From contig NZ_CALUAA010000013.1 in assembly GCF_943913915.1 (NCBI RefSeq), positions 1-36,672 on the forward strand: 36,672 nt of DNA. Reading direction: 5' to 3'. Numbering within the stretch: position 1 is the stretch's first letter; every line of letters begins with the position of its first letter. Origin of the DNA: an uncultured Peptoniphilus sp. Its GTDB lineage: Bacteria > Bacillota > Clostridia > Tissierellales > Peptoniphilaceae. The translations under genes and the position numbers were made by a program. Shown one piece after another: positions 1-7,080 of this stretch. Below the pieces are notes generated by a model. It was not told where the DNA came from, did no database searches, and saw only the letters and a list, made by a program, of their open reading frames with translations.

Positions 1-50
1 AAAAACTGACCTCCTTAAGTTGGTTTTTAAGTCCAACTTTTGGGGGTCAG
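1..50 (-). mobile_element. Left terminal end of an IS3/IS150-like element (element runs off the window)
   Basis: Bases 31-50, read on the minus strand, match the first 20 bases of the inverted repeat of the IS at 19219 (core ACCCCCAAAAGTTGG). Inside this end the sequence differs from that IS, so it is a related but distinct element. Its transposase would begin just beyond the left edge, on the minus strand; a strong AAGGAGG ribosome site lies at about 13-19. The two arms of this end can pair (AAGTTGG with CCAACTT), as in the other copy. Confidence 0.7.
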
Positions 51-91
51 TTCATCACATCGAGCTCTTATTGAAGGGCGTAAAGAACTAT

Positions 92-122
92 AAAAAACAG
101 CCCTTTCCGAGGAAAGGGCCGT
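92..122 (-). terminator. Rho-independent terminator of the 131-1315 aminotransferase
   Basis: Read on the minus strand, a GC-rich 9-bp stem (GCCCTTTCC with GGAAAGGGC) is followed by a run of six T. It lies about 10 bases after the aminotransferase stop codon, so the gene appears to be transcribed alone. Confidence 0.85.
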
Positions 123-130
123 TCTTAATT

Positions 131-1315
131 TTATTTAACGGCGTCATGTAAAACTTCGCCTAAGCGCTTAATACCTTCTTCGATTTTATCTTCAGGCATG
201 CAGCTGTAGTTTAAGCGGAAGTGATTTTCTTCCGGACTTTCGGGGTAGAAAGCGCCGCCGGGTACGAAGGCAACCTTTTGTTCGATAGCTTTTACTGCGA
301 TATCACGAGCGTTTAAGCCTTCGGGAAGGGTAACCCAGAGGAACAGACCGCCTTCGGGATTGGTGAAGGTAACTTCTTCGGGGAAGTATTTCTTCATAGC
401 GTCGACCATGACATTTTTACGTTTGCCGTACACCTTGATAATTTGATCGATGTGAGCTTCAAGATCATTGTCATCTAAGAATTGAGACAAGATCATTTGA
501 GTGGTGGTAGAGGTTTGAAGGTCGGCACCTTGTTTTACCAAGTTGAATTTTTCAAGAACTTTGGGAGCGGCGTTGAACCAACCGACGCGGATACCGGGGC
601 TGAAGATCTTAGAGAAAGTACCCATGAAGATAACGCGGTCTTCGGTGTCTAAGCTGCGAAGAGAAGGTTGAATTTCGCCTTCGAAACGCAATTCGCCGTA
701 GGGATTGTCTTCAAGGATCATAACATCGTATTTATTGGCAAGTTCGATAAGGCCTTTTCTTCTTTCCAAAGTCCAGGTTTTGCCGGAGGGGTTTTGGAAG
801 TCGGAGATGACGTAGATGAACTTCACATTGTCGTGGTTTTTAAGTTTTTCTTCCAAGTCTTCCAAGATCATGCCGTCTTCGTCGAGGGCAACTTGCAAGA
901 ATTTAGGTTCATAAGCCTTAAAGGCATTGAGCGCGCCTAAGTAAGTGGGACTTTCAACGATGATGTAATCGCCCGGATCGATAAAGATTCTGGGAACGAA
1001 GTCGAGACCTTGTTGAGAACCGGAAAGAATTTGAATGTCTTCAGGTTTAACATCTTTGCAGCCGACTTTTTCCATACGGGTGACGCAGTGTTCTCTTAAA
1101 CGGGCATAACCGTCGGTAGGGCCGTATTGGAGAGCGGCGGCGCCGTTATTCTTCATGACTTTATTGGATGCTTCGATCCATTTATCGATGGGGAAGAGTT
1201 CGGCGGCGGGGAGGCCACCTGCAAATGAGATAATGCTGGGATCAGCCGTTAAAGCTAAAAGCTCGCGGATTTCAGAAGCTTTTAGATTGTCCATTCTTTT
1301 TGCAAATTTAGGCAT
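131..1315 (-). CDS. PLP-dependent aminotransferase, LysN/MocR-like fold type I
   Basis: A 394-residue fold-type I aminotransferase of the group that includes 2-aminoadipate and aromatic aminotransferases (the enzyme part of MocR proteins, without the HTH domain). Visible marks are the N-terminal ISFAGGLP substrate loop near residue 29, SDFQNPSG near the middle, and the PLP-binding lysine K236 in GTFSKIFSPGIRVGW. The enzyme should move an amino group between an amino acid and a 2-oxo acid in the cytoplasm; the exact substrate cannot be read from sequence. The start is an ATG preceded by GGAGTTCTT. It has its own strong promoter (1368-1396) and terminator (92-122), so it is monocistronic. With gdhA in the same window, an amino-acid catabolic role is likely but inferred. 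Confidence 0.88.
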   Translation of the reverse strand: MPKFAKRMDNLKASEIRELLALTADPSIISFAGGLPAAELFPIDKWIEASNKVMKNNGAAALQYGPTDGYARLREHCVTRMEKVGCKDVKPEDIQILSGSQQGLDFVPRIFIDPGDYIIVESPTYLGALNAFKAYEPKFLQVALDEDGMILEDLEEKLKNHDNVKFIYVISDFQNPSGKTWTLERRKGLIELANKYDVMILEDNPYGELRFEGEIQPSLRSLDTEDRVIFMGTFSKIFSPGIRVGWFNAAPKVLEKFNLVKQGADLQTSTTTQMILSQFLDDNDLEAHIDQIIKVYGKRKNVMVDAMKKYFPEEVTFTNPEGGLFLWVTLPEGLNARDIAVKAIEQKVAFVPGGAFYPESPEENHFRLNYSCMPEDKIEEGIKRLGEVLHDAVK

Positions 1316-1367
1316 TAAGAACTCCTTTCGTTCATTTAATAGCTTGTAGGGGAACGTTTACGTGTCT

Positions 1368-1396
1368 ATTGTATATCGTGTTTCATTCAAAGTCAA
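1368..1396 (-). promoter_or_regulatory. Sigma-A promoter of the aminotransferase gene
   Basis: On the minus strand, TTGACT (1391-1396) and TACAAT (1368-1373) are separated by exactly 17 bases. The predicted leader is about 45 nt to the ATG at 1315. The stretch 1397-1555 upstream holds nothing else I can support; it is purine-rich on the plus strand. Confidence 0.75.
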
Positions 1397-1555
1397 TAAG
1401 AGTAGTTTGCTAAGATAGAAACAAACAAAGCCCATGATTTAGGGGAGGAGAAGAGATTTTAAAGATCCGGGAAAGGGAGAGAAGAGATGATCGTAATAGG
1501 AAAGCGGATGGGAAAAGTACAAATGCGGAAAGGGTTCTTTTCGTTTTATTTCCGA

Positions 1556-1587
1556 ATAAAAAATCCCCGAGACAAAGCTCGAGGATA
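1556..1587 (-). terminator. Terminator of the asd - amidase - M20 operon
   Basis: On the minus strand a stem CCTCGAG / CTCGGGG (one G-T pair) with a short loop is followed by ATTTTTTATT. It sits just after the M20 stop codon. Confidence 0.8.
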
Positions 1588-1592
1588 ATCTA

Positions 1593-2750
1593 TCAACTTT
1601 CATTTATAAAGTGTAGGACCGAGGCCACTTCCGCGGCGATTCCGTAGAAGAGGGCATCTTCTTCAGGGTAAAAAGTCGCCGTGTGAATGGCGGCCTTTTC
1701 TCCGGGACGGCCGACGCCGAGATTGAGAAAGGTTCCGGGGGCTTCCTCCAGGTAATAGGCGAAGTCTTCCGCTCCCATGGTGGGTGTGGGAAGGGTTATG
1801 ACGGCATTCTCTCCGAAGGTCTCTTCCAGCACTTTTTTGACGGTGGCCGTGGCCTTTTCGTCGTTGATCAAAGGCACATAGCCTTTTATAATCTCCACAG
1901 TAGAGACGCAACCGTGGGCTTTTGCCGTCGATTCCGTAATCTCGGTGAGCCATCTGCGAAGCTTGTCGCGGTTTTCTTTCGTGTCGGCGCGAATCGTGCC
2001 TTCGAGTGTCATTTCGCTTGGAATAATATTATGTTTGTTTCCTCCGTGAACCGATCCGATGGTTATCACAGCCGGCGTAAAGGGAGAGAAACGGCGGGAA
2101 ACGATGCTTTGAAGGGCAACGATCACATGCCCTCCGCAGACGATGGGGTCGATGCAGTCCTCCGGATGGGCGGCGTGGCCTCCCACGCCCCTTAGAGTGA
2201 TTTTAAAGTCCTCTACACTCGCATACATAAAGCCCGGCAAAATACCGAAGGTACCGGTTAAGAGTTCCGGCGCTACGTGCAGCCCTATGACGTAGTCTAC
2301 CCCTTCCATAACCCCTTCTTTTACCATGATTTCGGCGCCGCCGTCTTTTTCTTCATTGGGTTGAAAGATCAGACGGAGAGTTCCCGGAAAATGGCGATGG
2401 TTTGAAAAATACAGGGCAGTGCCCAAAAGACAGGCCATATGCATATCATGGCCGCAGGCGTGCATAAGCCCGGGATTTTCAGAGTGGAAGGGGAGAGAGG
2501 TAGCTTCTGTAATGGGAAGGGCGTCCATATCGGCGCGAACAGCTACTGTGGGGCCTGATCTCTCTCCCTTTAAATCGCAATGTAAACCGAAATTATCGTA
2601 AACCGTAATGTCGTATCCCATGGCGCTTAATTTTTCCCGCAAAAAGCGAGCGGTCTCTTTTTCCTCGCCGCTGATTTCGGGATGAGCGTGGAGGTGGCGG
2701 TATAAAGGCTTTACTTCCTCGGCAATACTTTTTATGGTTTTCGGATTCAT
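1593..2750 (-). CDS. M20 family amidohydrolase (M20D: N-acyl amino acid / hippurate hydrolase type)
   Basis: A 385-residue zinc peptidase/deacylase of the M20D group (hippurate hydrolase, N-acyl-amino-acid amidohydrolase, N-acetyldiaminopimelate deacetylase). Metal and catalytic features are visible: RADMDALP near residue 75, HACGHDMH near residue 98 with the cysteine typical of the subgroup, QPNEEKDGGAE with the catalytic glutamate pair, a dimerisation stretch with GGHAAHPE, and the C-terminal MGAEDFAYY and HTATFYPEE motifs. The start ATG has AGGAGCACACC before it. It follows the amidase gene by only 9 bases and is the third gene of the asd operon. It cleaves an acyl group from an amino acid; which one is unknown. 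Position next to asd makes a DAP/lysine-pathway deacetylase possible, but general N-acyl amino acid salvage is equally likely. Confidence 0.82.
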   Translation of the reverse strand: MNPKTIKSIAEEVKPLYRHLHAHPEISGEEKETARFLREKLSAMGYDITVYDNFGLHCDLKGERSGPTVAVRADMDALPITEATSLPFHSENPGLMHACGHDMHMACLLGTALYFSNHRHFPGTLRLIFQPNEEKDGGAEIMVKEGVMEGVDYVIGLHVAPELLTGTFGILPGFMYASVEDFKITLRGVGGHAAHPEDCIDPIVCGGHVIVALQSIVSRRFSPFTPAVITIGSVHGGNKHNIIPSEMTLEGTIRADTKENRDKLRRWLTEITESTAKAHGCVSTVEIIKGYVPLINDEKATATVKKVLEETFGENAVITLPTPTMGAEDFAYYLEEAPGTFLNLGVGRPGEKAAIHTATFYPEEDALFYGIAAEVASVLHFINES

Positions 2751-2759
2751 GGTGTGCTC

Positions 2760-3554
2760 CTATTTACTCAGCGCTCTATAGAGACCGGGTCGGCGCTCTT
2801 TATAGAGATCAAAGAAGGCTTTTTGCTCTTCGATACGTTCTAAATCCAGGTCTATGGTTTGTACGGTCTCTTCCGTTCCCGTCATTAGGATCTCTTCACC
2901 GCCGGGTCCGTAAATGCAGCTTCCCCCGCCGCCCATGGCATGGTAATCGCCCATTTTCGTGCAGTTCACCGCCACGACGAAACATTGATTCTCAACGGCT
3001 CTGGCCTTGGCGAAAAGATGGAAATGAGGTACGCGGGAAAGGCCCCATGCTGCGGGAACGAAGAGAATCTTCGCTCTCCCGGATACGGCGAGGCGCACCC
3101 ATTCCGGCATGCGCAGCTCAAAGCAGGTGACGATGCCGCAGTCTACCTCATCGAGTGTAAAGAAAAGATTGTGATCTCCCGGTTTAAAGAAGTTTTTCTC
3201 CTCACCTACGGGAAATAGATGGGCTTTGTCGTAAGTGCCTAAGAGCTCGCCCTCTCGATTGTAGATAAAGCTGCGATTAGCACGATGCTCGCCATCTCGG
3301 ACGGTGATGGAACCGGCCACGAGGTTTACGTTGTGGCACTCGGCAAAATCTGAGAGAGCCTTTTGCAGTTCCTCTTCTTTATAATCGTCCTGATCTGTAA
3401 ATTTTTCGGGGAAGAAGCCCGAGTTCCACATTTCGGGAAGGACGATCACATCGGGATTTGACGCCAGGGCCTCTTCCATACCGCTAAAGATCACTTCACG
3501 GTTTTCAGAAAGGGTCATGGGGCCGATGCCCGCCTGTACGATGGATACTTTCAT
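2760..3554 (-). CDS. Carbon-nitrogen hydrolase (nitrilase superfamily, omega-amidase-like)
   Basis: A 264-residue nitrilase-superfamily amidase. The Glu-Lys-Cys triad is readable: glutamate in VLPEMWNSGFF, lysine in YDKAHLFPVGEE, and the nucleophilic cysteine in GIVTCFELRMPEW. The CFELR form is typical of the NIT2/YafV (omega-amidase) branch, which hydrolyses amides of dicarboxylic 2-oxo acids such as 2-oxoglutaramate; the exact substrate is inferred. Its ATG overlaps the asd stop codon by one base (TAATG), which implies translational coupling. It is followed 9 bases later by the M20 deacylase. An omega-amidase would fit an organism using glutamine transamination, but other linear amides are possible substrates. 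Confidence 0.82.
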   Translation of the reverse strand: MKVSIVQAGIGPMTLSENREVIFSGMEEALASNPDVIVLPEMWNSGFFPEKFTDQDDYKEEELQKALSDFAECHNVNLVAGSITVRDGEHRANRSFIYNREGELLGTYDKAHLFPVGEEKNFFKPGDHNLFFTLDEVDCGIVTCFELRMPEWVRLAVSGRAKILFVPAAWGLSRVPHFHLFAKARAVENQCFVVAVNCTKMGDYHAMGGGGSCIYGPGGEEILMTGTEETVQTIDLDLERIEEQKAFFDLYKERRPGLYRALSK

Positions 3555-4543
3555 TAGCGATCGGCCAAGAATTTTTCTAAAATTTGAATGGCGTTCAGCG
3601 CCGCCCCCTTACGAATATTATCGGCGACGACCCAAAGGTTTAAGCTGTTTTCGCAGGAGTCGTCTTTTCTGATGCGGCCGACGAAGACTTCATCTTTTCC
3701 TTCGGCTTCGATTTGCAGGGGATAGAATAAGTTTTTCACATCGTCTTGTAAGACGACGCCGTCCATTTTCTCGTAAGCCTCCCGAAGCGCATCAAGATCA
3801 ATAGCTTTTTCGCAGGTAACGTTGATGGAGATGGCGTGGGCGCCTTTAACAGGTACACGTACGGCGGTTGCCGTTACGGCGAGATCCGGGCGATGGAAGA
3901 TTTTGCGAGATTCGTTCACCATCTTCATCTCTTCTTTTGTGTAGCCGTCTTCCAAGAAGTCGTCGATATGGGGGAGGCAGTTGTAGGCGATGGGATGGGG
4001 GTAAAACTCCGGAGCTTCTCCTTCAATACCTCTTTCCAAGTCGGCGATGCCGTTTACGCCGGAGCCGCTTACGGCTTGGAATGTGGTAAAGACAATGCGC
4101 TTCATCTTAAACAGGTCTTCGACAGGTTTTAATGCCACGACCGATTGAATGGTGGAGCAGTTTGGGTTGGCGATAATGCCCTTCGCATCGATACCGTCTT
4201 TTGCGTTAATTTCAGGTACCACTAAGGGAATGCCTTCTTCCATGCGGAAGTGGGAGCTGTTGTCGATGACGATACTTCCCGCTTCGGCAGCTACCGGACA
4301 GAATTTGCCGGCCAAGTTGCCGTCCAGGGCGCTCAAGACGTAATCGAATTTACCTTCTCTTAAAGCCTCTTCCGTAAGTTCTTGAACCGTGTGTTCTTCT
4401 CCTTTAAAGTTAAAAGTTTTGCCGGCACTGTTTGACGATGCGAACATAGTAAGTTCCAAGGGAAGATTCTTCTCTTCCAAAATGCTTCGCATCGTCTGTC
4501 CGACGAGACCGGTGGCACCTAAAATTGCTAAACGATAGACCAT
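3554..4543 (-). CDS. asd: Aspartate-semialdehyde dehydrogenase
   Basis: Reduces L-aspartyl phosphate to aspartate semialdehyde with NADPH, the branch point to lysine/DAP, threonine and methionine. The N-terminus has the nucleotide-binding GATGLVG (residues 9-15), catalytic C129 sits in NPNCSTIQ, and an SGSG-containing stretch follows. The frame is open further upstream, but I choose the ATG at 4543: it has AAGG eight bases upstream, begins directly with the MVYRLAILGATG core, and gives 329 residues, the usual length. The upstream extension would also run into the promoter. First gene of an operon with the amidase and M20 genes; divergent from hom. The length and lack of extra domains suggest a standard dimeric bacterial enzyme. 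Confidence 0.93.
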   Translation of the reverse strand: MVYRLAILGATGLVGQTMRSILEEKNLPLELTMFASSNSAGKTFNFKGEEHTVQELTEEALREGKFDYVLSALDGNLAGKFCPVAAEAGSIVIDNSSHFRMEEGIPLVVPEINAKDGIDAKGIIANPNCSTIQSVVALKPVEDLFKMKRIVFTTFQAVSGSGVNGIADLERGIEGEAPEFYPHPIAYNCLPHIDDFLEDGYTKEEMKMVNESRKIFHRPDLAVTATAVRVPVKGAHAISINVTCEKAIDLDALREAYEKMDGVVLQDDVKNLFYPLQIEAEGKDEVFVGRIRKDDSCENSLNLWVVADNIRKGAALNAIQILEKFLADR

Positions 4544-4582
4544 GACATGTACCTTCTTTCTTATTTTACACAATAGTTTTTC

Positions 4583-4612
4583 TTGACTATAACAAAAACT
4601 CTCTAGTATAGT
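4583..4612 (+). promoter_or_regulatory. hom promoter (plus-strand reading of the same symmetrical promoter)
   Basis: TTGACT (4583-4588) and TATAGT (4607-4612) with an 18-base spacer. The outer bases form an inverted repeat TTGACTATA / TATAGTCAA (4583-4591 and 4607-4615), so each arm supplies a -35 box for one strand and a -10 box for the other. The predicted hom leader is about 34 nt, almost equal to that of asd. Confidence 0.7.
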
Positions 4613-4615
4613 CAA
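4586..4615 (-). promoter_or_regulatory. asd promoter (minus-strand reading of a symmetrical promoter)
   Basis: On the minus strand TTGACT (4610-4615) and TATAGT (4586-4591) are 18 bases apart. These same bases also form the hom promoter on the other strand. The predicted leader to the asd ATG is about 36 nt. Confidence 0.7.
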
Positions 4616-4652
4616 TTCATAATACGATAAAGGATCAAATGAAGGGGGAATT

Positions 4653-5801
4653 ATGAAACTAGCACTTATCGGATTCGGTACTGTCGGTCGAGGCGCCTAC
4701 GATATTTTAAAAGCACGTAAAGATATTTTAAAAGACACCGTAGGGGAATTGGAAATCGCCTACATCGTGGCCAGCGATCGTAGTGCCGAGCGCCTCGGGA
4801 AGGAACTTACAGAGAAGGTGGTCACGGCGAAGGATTACGACACTGTTCTTGAAGAAGTGGATATCGTTGCCGAAGCCACCGGCGCCATGGATATGGCCTA
4901 TGATTATATGAAGCGGGCACTGGAGGCGGGAGTAGCTGTTGTAACTGCCAATAAGGCGGCGGTGAGCGCTCATTTTGAGGAGTTACATGGGATTGCCGAA
5001 GAAAAAGACGTCCCCTTCTTATTTGAAGCGGCAGTAGGAGGGGGCATCCCCGTCTTAACGCCTCTGCGCAGTCTCTGTCTGGAAAATGAAATCGAAGAAG
5101 TACAGGGGATTTTAAACGGCACCTGCAATTATTTAATCAACGCCATGTTTAAAGAAGGGGCGGAATACGACGCCACCTTAAGCCTCTGTCAAAAACTTGG
5201 CTACGCGGAACAGGATCCCACCGACGATGTGGAAGGTTTCGATACCCGCCGCAAACTCCACCTCCTCATCGAAATGGCATTCGGTCACGTAGACGGCGAC
5301 GCCATTCCCACTCGCGGCATCGCCCAATTAAACGGCGATATCGTAAGCTTTTTAAAGGAAAAGGGCCAAAAGGTAAAACTTGTGGCATCGGCAAGACCTG
5401 TGGAGGAGGGAATCGAAGCCGTAGTGGAACCGGTCATCCTGGATGCAGCCGACAGCCTCGCCATTTTGCCCGACGCCATTAATCAGGTGAATGTAGCGGG
5501 ATCCTTTGTAGGGGATCTGGCCTTTACGGGTCCGGGCGCCGGAAAAGAACCTACGGGCAATGCCGTGGTGGCCGACATAATTTCGGCGGCAACGAAAAGC
5601 GCCATGCCCCTCCTAAAGCGAGGAGCAAAAGCACTCGCTCCGGTGAAGGGTCGCTACCTTGTAGAGGGTAAACTTCCGGCTGATGTTACGGAGAGAGAAG
5701 AAGGCGGCTTTACGCTTACAAAAGAAATTCAGAGGGATGCGCTTCTAGAGCTCATCGACAAAGATATTTTCTTTGCTCGTATCGAATCGAAAACCTTATA
5801 A
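4653..5801 (+). CDS. hom: Homoserine dehydrogenase (no recognisable ACT domain)
   Basis: Reduces aspartate semialdehyde to homoserine, committing carbon to threonine and methionine. Residues 1-130 form the NAD(P)-binding domain (GFGTVGRGAYDIL at 8-20, VVTANKAAVS). The catalytic domain follows with GILNGTCNYLIN and the signature GYAEQDPTDDVEGFDTRRK. The protein is 382 residues. Many homologues are about 430 residues with a C-terminal ACT domain for threonine feedback. Here the last 60 residues are lysine- and glutamate-rich and do not show a clear ACT pattern. The start ATG follows AAGGGGGAATT. A terminator lies directly after the stop, so the gene is monocistronic. Divergent to asd, whose product is its substrate source. 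Confidence 0.92.
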   Translation: MKLALIGFGTVGRGAYDILKARKDILKDTVGELEIAYIVASDRSAERLGKELTEKVVTAKDYDTVLEEVDIVAEATGAMDMAYDYMKRALEAGVAVVTANKAAVSAHFEELHGIAEEKDVPFLFEAAVGGGIPVLTPLRSLCLENEIEEVQGILNGTCNYLINAMFKEGAEYDATLSLCQKLGYAEQDPTDDVEGFDTRRKLHLLIEMAFGHVDGDAIPTRGIAQLNGDIVSFLKEKGQKVKLVASARPVEEGIEAVVEPVILDAADSLAILPDAINQVNVAGSFVGDLAFTGPGAGKEPTGNAVVADIISAATKSAMPLLKRGAKALAPVKGRYLVEGKLPADVTEREEGGFTLTKEIQRDALLELIDKDIFFARIESKTL

Positions 5802-5826
5802 GAGAGGGCCCTTCGGGGCTCTTTTT
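5801..5826 (+). terminator. hom terminator
   Basis: A stem AGAGGGCCC / GGGCTCTT (with G-T pairs) closed by a TTCG tetraloop is followed by five T. It starts at the hom stop codon. Confidence 0.8.
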
Positions 5827-5831
5827 ACTGC

Positions 5832-5862
5832 AAAAAAATAAAGCGAGTGATGGACACTCGCC
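5832..5862 (-). terminator. Terminator of the Lrp-family regulator gene
   Basis: On the minus strand GCGAGTG / CACTCGC with a five-base loop is followed by TTTATTTTTTT, immediately after the regulator stop codon. It stands back to back with the hom terminator. Confidence 0.8.
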
Positions 5863-5865
5863 TTA

Positions 5866-6357
5866 TTATTTTTCGTGAATACGAATGGAGTTATGTTCTC
5901 TAATATCTTTACCCTTTACTTGGTTCAGGGCGCCGATGGTATTGGTGCGCTTAATAGAGATTCTGTCTCTTAAACGCATAAGGAAGTCGTCCAGTGATTT
6001 GGAAGAAGTGGATTTAATGCGGATTAAAAATTGGTATTCCCCCATTAATTTCCAGCAATCGGTGACTTCAGGTGACGATTGAACGTAGTTAATGAATTCC
6101 TCGATGGTATTGTCCTCTTCCGATATGTCGATAAGGCAGAAAGAGTGGATGTACGAGTCGTCTTCTTCTCCGCCGAGTAAAATAGTGTAACCTGCGATGA
6201 CCCCCGCATCTTCCAAGCGGTGGATGCGGTTGCGAGTGGCGGAAACGGATAAGCTCACCTTTTTTGCAATATCGCTTAAGGACATACGGCTGTTCTCGTT
6301 TAGGAGCGAGAGGATGTAAGTATCGATGGAATCACCGGTATAACGATTAATGTGCAT
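5866..6357 (-). CDS. Lrp/AsnC family transcriptional regulator
   Basis: A 163-residue one-domain-plus-effector regulator. Residues about 8-60 hold the winged helix-turn-helix (DSIDTYILSLLNENSRMSLS, then SVSATRNRIHRLEDAGVI). The rest is the ligand-binding RAM domain that senses amino acids and builds octamers. The frame is open nine codons further, but that start would be a TTG without a ribosome site, while the ATG at 6357 is preceded by AGGGAGGTG with proper spacing. It is bounded by its own terminator and an extended -10 promoter with a dyad over the -35 region, which suggests autoregulation. Regulation of the nearby amino-acid genes (asd/hom) is plausible but inferred only from position. 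Confidence 0.88.
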   Translation of the reverse strand: MHINRYTGDSIDTYILSLLNENSRMSLSDIAKKVSLSVSATRNRIHRLEDAGVIAGYTILLGGEEDDSYIHSFCLIDISEEDNTIEEFINYVQSSPEVTDCWKLMGEYQFLIRIKSTSSKSLDDFLMRLRDRISIKRTNTIGALNQVKGKDIREHNSIRIHEK

Positions 6358-6398
6358 AAGATGCACCTCCCTAAAATAAAACAAATATGTTCACAGTG

Positions 6399-6404
6399 AT
6401 TATA
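6399..6404 (-). promoter_or_regulatory. Extended -10 promoter element of the Lrp-family gene
   Basis: Minus strand TGGTATAAT: a perfect TATAAT with the TGn extension. The -35 position (6422-6427) is poor, as is common for extended -10 promoters. Transcription would start near 6392, giving a leader of about 35 nt. Confidence 0.6.
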
Positions 6405-6411
6405 CCAAAAA

Positions 6412-6433
6412 TGTGGAGAAATTTCACTCCACA
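6412..6433. promoter_or_regulatory. Perfect dyad, candidate operator at the Lrp-family promoter
   Basis: TGTGGAG, eight bases AAATTTCA, then CTCCACA: a perfect 7-bp inverted repeat lying over the -35 region of the promoter at 6399. It could be an operator for the Lrp-like protein itself. The rest of 6434-6672 is AT-rich and shows no gene. Confidence 0.4.
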
Positions 6434-6672
6434 AAGAAAAATTTTTGCAAGATTGTTGGATATTTGAAAAATGATGAGTCTTCGAAGGACGGGCTTCAGA
6501 TTCGGCGACGTAAATATTAGAATAAAGTATATCTTATCATAAAATACGTTAAAATGTGCAATTAGAGAGATGGTTAAAAAAGTGGTCTATTTTTTTGGAT
6601 TTTTCTTTCGTTTTGGCGGTGAATCTTTTCATATTTTTAAACTTCTTCTCTATATTTTAGAAGCCCCTGTTT

Positions 6673-6701
6673 TTGATTTAAGCGCCCTCAAGTGCTAGAA
6701 T
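6673..6701 (+). promoter_or_regulatory. Promoter of the V-type ATPase operon
   Basis: TTGATT (6673-6678), 17-base spacer, TAGAAT (6696-6701). Transcription would start near 6708. The first ATG of the open frame (6700) lies inside the -10 box, so it cannot be the start of the first gene. Confidence 0.7.
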
Positions 6702-6762
6702 GAACCTGATTGCGGGTTTTAATTTAAACCCTGCGAAAGAAAGATTAGAAAGGGGCGTATCT

Positions 6763-7071
6763 TTGGAACAATTGATTCGAGGCGTCATCTCTTTAGATGA
6801 GAAGACGGATAAAATGGTTCATGATAAAGAATCTTCCATTGAAGCCGAAAAATCTGCTCTGCAAAAGCATTTCACGGAAATGGAAGCGGAGGAGCGGGAA
6901 GGATCGAAAGATGCGGCGAAGGCCGGATATGACAAAATTTACAACGAGGCCATGGAAGTCGTTGATGAAATTCGAAAAGCCAATCATGAAAAGCTCGATG
7001 AGGTCGATGCGGTCTATAAAGAGCACAAAAAAGAACTGGTCGAACAAGCCTTTCAGCTCCTCGATTTATAG
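6763..7071 (+). CDS. V-type ATPase subunit G/H (peripheral stalk), TTG start
   Basis: A small charged helical protein of about 102 residues that forms the peripheral stalk with subunit E and holds the catalytic head against the membrane. Residues are almost all helix- and coiled-coil-forming (EKTDKMVHDKES, then long Glu/Lys/Ala heptads, ending KKELVEQAFQLLDL). The frame opens with an ATG at 6700, but that codon is within the promoter -10 box. The TTG at 6763 has AAAGGGG eight bases upstream and gives the usual family N-terminus (xLEQLIRGVISLDEK). It is the first gene of the ATPase operon, ten bases before subunit C. The assignment rests on size, composition and position; sequence identity in this subunit is always low. 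Confidence 0.75.
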   Translation: MEQLIRGVISLDEKTDKMVHDKESSIEAEKSALQKHFTEMEAEEREGSKDAAKAGYDKIYNEAMEVVDEIRKANHEKLDEVDAVYKEHKKELVEQAFQLLDL

Positions 7072-7080
7072 GAGGGCCTC

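Noticed and set aside
1487..1582. Short plus-strand frame of about 31 codons beginning ATGATCGTAATAGG with GGGAGAGAAG upstream
   Set aside because: It runs through the operon terminator on the opposite strand, has no promoter and an unremarkable basic composition.
6434..6672. Possible small gene between the Lrp-like gene and the ATPase operon
   Set aside because: AT-rich, many stops, and no start with a ribosome site on either strand.
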